A stretch of 64,000 nucleotides of DNA. It comes from Haliotis asinina. Lineage: Eukaryota > Mollusca > Gastropoda > Lepetellida > Haliotidae. Of this stretch, positions 55,701 to 64,000 are shown piece after piece. The position numbers were made by a program, and so were the translations under genes. Within the stretch, counting starts at the first letter, position 1. The number at the start of each line of letters is the position of its first letter. Below the pieces are notes generated by a model that searched no databases, had not been told where the DNA came from, and saw only the letters and a program-made list of their open reading frames with translations. Location of the stretch: NCBI RefSeq assembly GCF_037392515.1, contig NC_090292.1, forward strand, positions 47,729,747 to 47,793,746, written 5' to 3'.

Positions 55701-57180
55701 TGAAAATTATTACTTTTCTTGTCCTGCTGTTTTTGTATTTTTGGAATTGGGGTGTATAGTTTGATGAGGAAGAATGTTTTGTAAGTGTTTCGCCTAGTTT
55801 ATTGGCAATATCCGATTGATCAGTTAACAACTGATCTCCATTTTTTAGATGGTGTATGCTTGATTTAGTATTCTTACCTTTAATTTTCTGTTTCATGTTC
55901 CATACTTTAGACACTGGTGCTCGTGAATTTACCTTTGAGACATAATTTTGCCAAGATTGGCGTTTATTTTGTTTAAATGTACGCCGAGCTTTAGCATTTA
56001 AGATTATGAATTTATTCAAATTATGGACCATCGGATTGTTTTGCTTTTTTACGCGCCTTCCTAGCTTGCTTGCAAACATTGTTGAACCATGGTTTACAGA
56101 TGCGAGGATGTGTAGAGGACTTCGGGCTACATTCATCTGCTATTTTGTGAATTTCTTCAGAGAAAACTTTTATGGTATCGGGAACGTCTAACATAAAATG
56201 AAAAGGTTGCAGTTTGTTAAGGCAAAGAGTTTCAAACAACGCCCAGTTAGCTTTAGTAACATTCCATCTTGACAACGGAGGAACGTCAGATGGTGTCACA
56301 GATTTTGGAATGGTAGGAAAATGATCACTTCCACAGAGGTCATCGTGGACTGACCATTTGAATTCTGTAAGCAAATTAGAATCAACTAGTGACAAATCAA
56401 AGGCACGAATACTTGCCACTGACAGGATGTAAATACGTGTGAGAACGTAAATCATTAAAATGCACAAATCATTATTCAAGTAAAACTCTTCAAGTACTTT
56501 ACCCTTGATATTTGTATCTTTGGAACCCGAAATTGGGTTATGACCATTCAAATCACCCATGATGGCACATGGCTTAGGGAACTGGTCATATAGGGCATGG
56601 AGTTCAGACTGTTGAAGTGAATAGGACGGTGGTATATACAAAGAACACAGAATAAACACTATGTTTGATGTAACTCGGACTGCAACAGTTTAAAGGGGCG
56701 TAGTTAGAGGAAGAGGACTGTCGCACTAGTACTGACGATCCACTAGTAGCTTTATCTCCCGCGGGAGAATAGTGATGATATGAATTGTAAAGTCGTAAAT
56801 CAAATTTTTCTGTTATCTTAAGGAAAGTTTCTCGTAAACAATTTACCGATGGTTTGTAATCTTGAATCAACAACTGCAGATCCTTGAAATTATTCTAAAG
56901 TCCCCTACAGTTCCACTGTATAATGTGACTTGTACTCATGGTGGGTGAACGAGAAAGTGAAGAAAGAACATTCTTTTTGGTTTGAAACGGAGTAGTAACC
57001 TCCATTTCCAGCGGTTCAAAAGAATTTTGAAGCTCTACAGGTGGTTGCGAAGAAGGTGACCCCTCCAAGTGTTGGAGCACCTTCGTCTTTTCTTTTTCTG
57101 TTTTTTTCTTTCCTTGTTTGACGAAGAACATTGTTCTCAGTATCAAAACGTTCTGGAGATTCTGACTCTGTGATCTTCAA
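52755..57180 (-). mobile_element. APE-RNaseH LINE, nearly complete apart from its 5' part
   Basis: On the minus strand the order is the end of ORF1 (57146-56940), ORF2 with endonuclease, RT, RNase H and a Cys/His C-terminus (56939 to 53305), a 3' UTR of about 500 bp, and the tail ATATTGCCGATGTGACGTTA then AATATTAACTCACTCACTC. Total is about 4.4 kb; the ribozyme, 5' UTR and most of ORF1 are absent. It is the reference copy for the fragments at 1-4075, 35258 and elsewhere. Confidence 0.85.
53305..56939 (-). pseudogene. LINE ORF2: endonuclease, reverse transcriptase, RNase H; frameshifted
   Basis: The start is MSTSHIIQWNCRGL at 56939. Endonuclease boxes AIMGDLNGHNP and CGSDHFPTI lie at 56560-56310. 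The RT has PIPKPGRDHTDPSNYRPISL, GFLKNRSTIDHL and FFDFGKAYDTTWKHG (catalytic Asp) at 55500-55160. The DD site region near 54960 is decayed. RNase H shows YSDSLSCHEAV and FCWLPSHGGVTGNTMADLAA at 53900-53720. A C-terminal CRIGHTRYTHKYI...FCIPYAERITVKHVLLDCVEY follows. About six frame breaks or stops make it inactive. Confidence 0.85.
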
Positions 57181-57204
57181 TGGTGGTCTTTCGGTTTGAG
57201 AAGC

Positions 57205-57345
57205 TATCCAGTCTTTCTCTAAAACTTACGTCCGTAGTACCCACATATAAGAAAGGTAGTAATCATGAATGTTCCAGCTATAGACCAATTGCTTTAACAA
57301 GCTCTTTATCCAAAGTCTTTGAGAAGTGCATATTCAAACACGCTC
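57205..57345 (+). mobile_element. Short RT fragment (jockey/CR1-like)
   Basis: Reads TSVVPTYKKGSNHECSSYRP, then IALTSSLSKVFEKCIFKH, the RT fingers motif (IPIxKKGS...YRPIxLxS). It is oriented opposite to the adjacent LINE and unrelated to its RT sequence. Confidence 0.6.
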
Positions 57346-57578
57346 ACAATTTTTACGACATAATAGTGTGTAAACTCCATTTTGGTTGTAGCAATCACTA
57401 TTTGTGGTACTATATATTTCAACAATCGAAACTATGTGCTAAAGATATATACGCCAGAAACGATAATATAATTGAATGCTTTCGATATTTCATTGTTTTT
57501 TTTCATGTTCATATACAGCGTTTCTATTCTGGCCGACTGCACACCTATGTCTTGGCATTCTGACAAGAACAACTACGT

Positions 57579-58326
57579 CATGCTCCTGATGCCAGTCTGA
57601 TAAACCAGACTCGTATTCTTGCCAATTGTGATGGATTAAATTGATATTTTAAAAGCTCCAACATTTTCTTTTTTATACTTTTCGCTACTCGGTGAAAAGG
57701 TATTGATGAATTCACTATAAATAACAAAAGTTAATCAAACAAACTGAAATTAAGACTGCGAAATCTCTGATGTTGACCTTGCCATTTAAAATTAAAATCT
57801 TAGAATTTTATTGAACTTAAGTAAATATACTCACGGCACTTAGAGCGTTGTTTGTCGTCCATCTGTGCCATTGCTATATACAATATTAATTTACCGATGA
57901 AGTGGATGAGGTACAAGAACAGTCGGCACCCGTGAAGAGCCAGCTCCATATCCATGCTCCTGATGCCAGTCTGATAAACCAGACTCGTATTCTTGCCAGT
58001 TGTGATGGATTAAATTGATATTTTAAAAGCTCCAACATTTTCTTTTTTATACTTTTCGCTACTCGGTGAAAAGGTGTTGATGAATTCACTATAAATAACA
58101 AAAGTTAATCAAACAAACTGAAATTAAGACTGCGAAATCTCTGATGTTGACCTTGCCATTTAAAATTAAAATCTTAGAATTTTATTGAACTTAAGTAAAT
58201 ATACTCACGGCACTTAGAGCGTTGTTTGTCGTCCATCTGTGCCATTGCTATATACATTATTAATTTACCGATGAAGTGGATGAGGTACAAGAACAGTCGG
58301 CACCCGTGAAGAGCCAGCTCCTCGTG
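57579..58326. repeat. 374 bp tandem duplication including a LINE 5' tip
   Basis: Two nearly identical units start CATGCTCCTGATGCCAGTCT at 57579 and 57953. Each ends with GGCACCCGTGAAGAGCCAGC and TCC, the first bases of the LINE ribozyme. The LINE continues only after the second unit, so the duplication happened after LINE insertion and copied its first 27 bases or so. A diverged third relative of the host part lies at 58590-58900. Confidence 0.85.
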
Positions 58327-58570
58327 GTGGGTGCTGGGTAATGCTAAGTGCTCCTCTCCCGTGTGGACCCGGGGCAGAATGTGTCCACAGAAACCCCGTT
58401 GCTGGTCGTAAGAGGCGACCAAATTGGGTAACCTGTTTGCCGTGGGTTGCGTCCCGTGTCGGTGGAGGACGGTAGTCTGGTGGTTGAGGGCAGTAGGAGA
58501 CTGTACGTTTTACCTCCTTTTGGTCAACACACCACTTCGGCCCTTACTTCACCTAGACGGGTGGTAGAAC
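58299..58570 (+). mobile_element. LINE 5' UTR only, with HDV-like ribozyme
   Basis: 58299-58356 keeps P1 GGCACCC/GGGTGCT, GGGTAA and GCTAAG. P2 (GAAGAG/CTCCTC) and P3 (CCAG/GTGG) each carry one mismatch. The 5' UTR ends near 58570 at TTCACCTAGACGGGTGGT and rejoins the gene D upstream block, so the element is 3'-truncated. Confidence 0.65.
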
Positions 58571-59415
58571 TTTCGATATTTCATTCCTTTACGCATGTTC
58601 ATATACAGCGTTACTATTCTTGCCGCTTATACTCCTATGTCTTGGCAAGAACAACTACGTCATATCCATGCTCCTGATACCCTGCTCGTATTCTTGCCAA
58701 GTGTGATGGATTTAACTGATAATTTAAAAGCCCCAGTATTTTATTTTTATACGTTTCGCAACCCGGTGGGAAGACATTGATGAATTCACTTTAAATAAAC
58801 ACGTAGATCAAACAACCTGAAATTAAGATTGCGAAATCGTGGAAGTTAACCTTGCCGTTTGAAATTTAAATCTTAGAATTTTATTGAACTTACACAAATG
58901 TTGTCTAACAAAGGGTCATAATTTCCAATCACTTATACTGGTTTGTTTTTGAAGTGGGTAGGCGCAGTAGTTGGAAAAGTGAAGCAAGTGCACGTGCGTT
59001 ACATAATAAGCGAGAACTTTGTCCAACCTCAATGTTCTCGGTGTTTCACATACTGTGCATACACCCGTGTAATACCAACTAACAATACCGATTTGAAACT
59101 ATGACCGTTTGTCACACATATTTTATCCTAAGGTAAACAGAATTTCTTTCCCTTTTTATTCTAGACTGTGAATAGTGTACCGGCCCAGTCTTGTTTTGAG
59201 AAACTGAGGTACTGTTTTAACCTAGCCACACCTGTCTGCATGGCGGTGAGGTGCACGCAACATTTGTCGTATCTCTGGATGTTAGTGGCAGATGTTGTGT
59301 TCCATCAACCGCTAGTGTGCGGTTCTCTCTCTGTGGCTATCTTGTTGTATTCAGACGTCAAAAAAAATCGGCGTGATGCGTGCATTTCTTTGCAGTAGGC
59401 AACGTCTCCAGAGAT
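58571..59415 (+). repeat. Conserved distal upstream block of gene D
   Basis: Homologous to 33920-34400 upstream of gene C and 15340-15560 upstream of gene B (GGCAGATGTTGTGTTCCATC, CTCTGTGGCTATCTTGTTGT, AACGTCTCCAGAGATG). Confidence 0.6.
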
Positions 59416-59479
59416 GCTCCATTAACAACAGTTGTTTTGAATCACGATATTATGGCGTGGCGTCTTCACTGAACATATA

Positions 59480-61630
59480 TTCCATACTAAAATACCCAAC
59501 AGAGACACTGTAATATAACACACAGCATGTATCCTAGAACCCACGATACACAACAAAGACACTGTAATATAACACACAACATGTATCCTAGAACCCACGA
59601 TACCCAACAGAGACACTGTAATATAACACCCAACATGTATGCTAGAACCCACGATACCCAACAGAGACACTGTAATATAACACACAACATGTATCCTAGA
59701 ACCCACGATACACAACAAAGACACTGTAATATAACACACAACATGTATCCTAGAACCCACGATACCCAACAGAGACACTGTAATATAACACACAACATGT
59801 ATGCTAGAACCCACGATACCCAACAGAGACACTGTAATACAACACACAACATGTATGCTAGAACCCACGATACCCAACAGAGACACTGTAATATAACACA
59901 CAACATGTATCCTAGAACCCACGATACCCAACAGAGACACTGTAATACAACACACAACATGTATGCTAGAACCCACGATACCCAACAGAGACACTGTAAT
60001 ATAACACACAACATGTATCCTAGAACCCACGATACCCAACAGAGACACTGTAATATAACACACAACATGTATGCTAGAACCCACGATACCCAACAGAGAC
60101 ACTGTAATATAACACACAACATGTATGCTAGAACCCACGACACCCAACAGAGACACTGTAATATAACACACAGCATGTATCCTAGAACCCACGATACACA
60201 ACAAAGACACTGTAATATAACACACAACATGTATGCTAGAACCCACGATACCCAACAGAGACACTGTAATATAACACACAACATGTATGCTAGAACCCAC
60301 GATACCCAACAGAGTCACTGTAATATAACACACAACATGTATGCTAGAACCCACGACACCCAACAGAGACACTGTAATATAACACACAACATGTATCCTA
60401 GAACCCACGATACCCAACAGAGACACTGTAATATAACACACAACATGTATCCTAGAACCCACGATACCCAACAGAGACACTGTAATATAACACACAACAT
60501 GTATCCTAGAACCCACGATACCCAACAGAGACACTGTAATATAACACACAACATGTATCCTAGAACCCACGATACACAACAGAGACACTGTAATATAACA
60601 CACAACATTTATCCTAGAACCCACGACACCCAACAGAGACACTGTAATATAACACACAACATATATCCTAGAACCCACGATACCCAACAGAGACACTGTA
60701 ATATAACACACATGTATCCTAGAACCCACGATACCCAACAGAGACACTGTAATACAACACACAACATGTATCCTAGAACCCACGATACCCAACAGAGACA
60801 CTGTAATACAACACACAACATGTATGCTAGAACCCACGATACCCAACAGAGACACTGTAATACAACACACAACATGCATCCTAGAACCCACGATACCCAA
60901 CAGAGACACTGTAATACAACACACAACATGTATCCTAGAACCCACGATACCCAACAGAGACACTGTAATATAACACACAACATGTATCCTGGAACCCACG
61001 ATACACAACAGAGACACTGTAATACAACACACAACATGTATCCTAGAACCCACGATACCCAACAGAGACACTGTAATATAACACACAACATGTATCCTAG
61101 AACCCACGATACCCAACAGAGACACTGTAATATAACACACAACATGTATGCTAGAACCCACGATACCCAACAGAGACACTGTAATATAACACACAACATG
61201 TATCCTAGAACCCACGATACACAACAGAGACACTGTAATACAACACACAACATGTATCCTAGAACCCACGATACCCAACAGAGACACTGTAATATAACAC
61301 ACAACATGTATCCTAGAACCCACGATACCCAACAGAGACACTGTAATATAACACACAACATGTATGCTAGAACCCACGATACCCAACAGAGACACTGTAA
61401 TATAACACACAACATGTATCCTAGAACCCACAACATGTATCCTAGAACCCACGATACACAACAGAGACACTGTAATACAACACACAACATGTATCCTAGA
61501 ACCCACGATACCCAACAGAGACACTGTAATATAACACACAACATGTATCCTAGAACCCACGATACCCAACAGAGACACTGTAATATAACACACAACATGT
61601 ATCCTAGAACCCACGATACACAAAATGTCC
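59480..61630. repeat. 54 bp minisatellite, about 39 copies, upstream of gene D
   Basis: The unit is ATGTATCCTAGAACCCACGA followed by TACCCAACAGAGACACTGTAATATAACACACAAC. Main variants are GCT/CCT in the third codon, ATA/ACA near the end and CACAACAA for CCCAACAG. Because 54 is divisible by three and the unit has no stop in several frames, there is a 702-codon frame on + (MYPRTHDTQQRHCNITHN repeated) and a 733-codon frame on -. One unit is 3 bp short and one is a 21 bp partial; both keep the + frame. Confidence 0.97.
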
Positions 61631-61689
61631 TGTAAAATAACAAGTGTTATCAGTTGTAAAATTGCAGGAAGGAAGTTTCTTGTGACCAG

Positions 61690-62079
61690 TCACAACAGCT
61701 AAGAGTCGCAATATCCAAGTTAAAATGACGTCAATGCTAGGATAACATTCCCACTGGGACAATCGGCTTATGATGTTACACCACGGCTTCATGGCAGAGT
61801 CATTCAAGTTTGGAGACGCCATGCCGAGCACAGCAACATCCTAAATTAGGGGTGGGTCCATGGTGCATGGATGGTTTCACAATGAGTAGCCAAACTACGC
61901 CCCGTGCTGTCAAAGATAGGGCCACAGGCTAATACTATCTGAAGACATTATTGAACACTAATGGGGTCATTTGTTAATCTTGATACTATATTTCGTGTCA
62001 CGTTGACAGTGGCAATACACAGAGAAGTGTTGGGATTGGCGAGCATTTAGCACGGCCGCTCAGCTTTCTCACCTAATTA
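61690..62079 (+). repeat. Conserved proximal upstream block of gene D
   Basis: Homologous to 34640-34960 and then 36145-36260 upstream of gene C (CCACTGGGACAA, GTGACAATGCACAGA-like, GCTCAGCTTTCTCA). Confidence 0.6.
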
Positions 62080-62226
62080 TGCACCATGTATAGACACACC
62101 ACTGGTGTAGCGTGTTATCCTCGCAGCTGGCGTTATACCAAACACTTCAGTCGAAAACTATATAAAAGCTGTTCTCCCGGCGGCGATGCAGTTGCCTTCC
62201 AAGCTGTGTGCTGTTCAGTTAAAACA
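62080..62226 (+). promoter_or_regulatory. Gene D core promoter
   Basis: TATATAAAAG at 62159-62168 is the best TATA box in the family. It lies 29 bp before GCAGTTGCCTTCC. The word ACCAAACACTTCAGTCGA just upstream is identical to gene C. Confidence 0.7.
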
Positions 62227-63619
62227 ATGGAGCTAGCAACAGTCGTATTCCTGAGCCTTGTATTGTGTGGCATCGAAGACGTATATGCTGCTGAAAGTTT
62301 GGCAACACTGACTACACGTGTGAGGGTGGTAGAACAAGACCTTAGAGCTTGGAAGTTTTCAAGCATTGAAACTGAGACTAAAGTGGTGAACAAGTTTAAG
62401 GTTTGGGAGGAGTCACTGAAAGAAGAACTTACTTCAACATTCCTTCCTTCACTGATAAAACCTCTCGTCAAACAAGCGATTAACAAGATCATGACTGATG
62501 AGTACATTGGAAATGAGATGAGAGGACAAGTTCTCAGTGAAGTACAAAGCTTGAAAACCAGGGTTCAAATCACAAAGACACAACTTCAAGCATTAACAAA
62601 GGACTTAAGACGTTTTCAACGGGAAAGAGACACATACAGAGAAAGTGCTGGAAAAGAACGTAGCGAGTTGACCAAAGACGTCCGGGCACTACAGCTGCAG
62701 GTGAATAGGACAGTAGTTAATGCGTCATATACAAAGATGCTGAGAACGCAACTCAATCGAACCATCGATGACCTGTTTGACGCAAACCCGACACTCACTG
62801 GTCTCAAACAGGACTTCAGGACGCTGAATGCAAGTTGTGTGGTGACAGGAAATGCAATTGAATCATACCGGGAGGGCATGCAGGAAATACAGATAAAGTT
62901 ACCTACCGACATTCGGCGTTTAAACCTTCAGCTGAATCAAACCATCGATGACCTGTTTGACACAAACCAGAAACTCAATGGTCTCACACAGGACTTCAGG
63001 AAGCTGAATACCAGTTGTGTGGTGACAGGAAAAGCAATTGAATCATACCAGGAGGACTTGCAGGAAATACAAATGAAGTTGCCTTCAGACATACGACGTT
63101 TAAACCTTCAACTCAATCAAACCATCAATGGCCTGTTTGACGCAAACCCGACACTCACTGGTCTCAAACAGGACTTCAGGACGCTGAATGCAAGTTGTGT
63201 GGTGACAGGAAATGCAATTGAATCATACCGGGAGGGCATGCAGGAAATACAGATAAAGTTACCTACCGACATTCGGCGTTTAAACCTTCAGCTGAATCAA
63301 ACCATCGATGACCTGTTTGACACAAACCAGAAACTCAATGGTCTCACACAGGACTTCAGGAAGCTGAATACCAGTTGTGTGGTGACAGGAAAAGCAATTG
63401 AATCATACCAGGAGGACTTGCAGGAAATACAAATGAAGTTGCCTTCAGACATACGACGTTTAAACCTTCAACTCAATCAAACCATCAATGGCCTGTTTGA
63501 CACAAACCATATAGTCACTGGCCTCACACAGGACTTGAGGAGGCTGAATACAAGTTGTTGTGGGATGAGGAAAGAGATCAAGGAGCCTTCAACCACGACG
63601 TATCCTGGAACTACAGAAG
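62227..63619 (+). CDS. Gene D exon 1: signal peptide and repeated N-glycosylated coiled coil
   Basis: Residues 1-21 (MELATVVFLSLVLCGIEDVY then A) form a signal peptide. A head shared with gene C follows (SLATLTTRVRVVEQDLRAWK, then FLPSLIKPLVKQAI). Then come about five 60-residue coil units with the pattern LNLQLNQTIDDLFDTNQKLN, GLTQDF, LNxSCVVTGKAIESY and QMKLPSDIRR. A two-unit block of 360 bp is repeated almost perfectly (62761 and 63121). The exon closes with TSCCGMRKEIKEPSTTTYPG and TTEG, phase 1, GAAG|GTGAGT. Exons 2 onward lie beyond the window, so the ankyrin part is inferred only from B and C. Retained intron 1 would add ESLSKRLVT. Confidence 0.8.
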
Positions 63620-64000
63620 GTGAGTCATTAAGCAAAAGACTTGTCACGTAATTAACATTGTGTTTCGATGTCACAACCGAAATATATGAGAATAACATTA
63701 ATTTGTGTGTCAACACAGGGTTTGCACGACAGGGCAACTTGGGATTAGGTTGACATATCAACAAACAGTTGTAAACGTAAACATGAAGTTTGGGCATGTC
63801 GAATTGTCGTTTTTTGATACAAGTCGTAGGTTTTACCTCTACGACGTACTGAGAACGTTAGACACCATATACATTGGGCAAGAATCCTCCGTCATTGCTC
63901 TTGAAGGGCTTGTACAAGCTGACGTTAATTTCCAGAAACAAGGGCTCTATAGCACAAATCTGACGATTCACACGGTCTCACGTACGAGTGTTCAGTAGGT
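63620..64000 (+). other. Start of gene D intron 1
   Basis: Begins GTGAGTCATTAAGC. Nothing recognisable lies in the remaining 380 bp. Confidence 0.6.

Noticed and set aside
57886-58101. Antisense frame with LLKYQ/K...LARIRVxFIRLA, also at 33927-34142
   Set aside because: It is conserved in two copies of the upstream block, but a third copy (58590-58780) is broken and overall nucleotide similarity explains it; no start, splice or domain support.
59422-61635. Open frames of 733 (-), 702 (+) and 344 codons
   Set aside because: They are translations of a 54 bp tandem repeat whose period is divisible by three; frames are open on both strands at once, with no start context, domain or splice support.

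Overview
The window looks like non-coding-rich, repeat-dense nuclear DNA of a marine gastropod, most likely a vetigastropod such as an abalone. The basis is short intron-split genes, no operon structure, many LINEs, SINEs and minisatellites, and a SINE ending in (TCAC)n (seen reversed as gtgagtgagtgag...tttacgccgcactcagcaatattcc) that I associate from memory with Haliotis genomes. The species call is an inference.

The main host content is a tandem, segmentally duplicated gene family in four copies, all on the + strand: A (linker-like and ankyrin exons only, 4235-5008), B (complete, four exons, 15752-21795), C (36410-42143) and D (first exon 62227-63619, running off the window). The first exon encodes a signal peptide, a coiled coil built from about 60-residue repeats rich in N-glycosylation sequons with one Cys per repeat, a CC motif and a Thr-rich stretch. 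Phase-1 linker exons follow in B, then a last exon encoding about 3.5 ankyrin repeats. In B every junction is phase 1 with good GT/AG sites. Predicted products are about 332 aa (B) and 954 aa (C). Core promoters (TATA box, with a CAGT Inr-like element about 30 bp downstream) and roughly 1 kb of 3' flank are conserved between copies. A secreted coiled coil joined to ankyrin repeats is the best candidate here for an undescribed system.

The rest is mostly mobile DNA. One LINE family (APE endonuclease, RT, RNase H; CCHC ORF1; (TCAC)n tail) recurs at least seven times. Its 5' end carries a sequence that folds like an HDV-type self-cleaving ribozyme, and insertion junctions fall exactly at the predicted cleavage position. 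A short non-autonomous element (called SINE1 here) is built from the 5' and 3' ends of this LINE with the ribozyme core removed. A separate tRNA-derived SINE shares the same 3' tail. Other elements are an L2/CR1-like LINE, fragments of a LINE with a C-terminal restriction-like endonuclease, further RT fragments, a mariner fossil, a nearly complete but frameshifted Tc1-like transposon with TIRs and TA target sites, a foldback hairpin, a long inverted-repeat element, and a poorly resolved insertion of possible LTR type.

Minisatellites and satellites are prominent: 33 bp (11.3-12.4 kb), 36/73 bp (13.1-14.2), 39 bp (15.0), 91 bp (16.3), 44 bp (22.2), 44 bp (31.1), 48 bp (39.0), about 190 bp (48.7) and 54 bp (59.5-61.6). 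Several have periods divisible by three and so give long open frames that are almost certainly not genes. Remaining stretches (8.3-9.3, 30.4-30.9, 32.2-32.9, 39.5-41.0, 43.3-44.8, 47.3-48.7, 49.8-50.8 and 51.9-52.7 kb) show nothing I can name.
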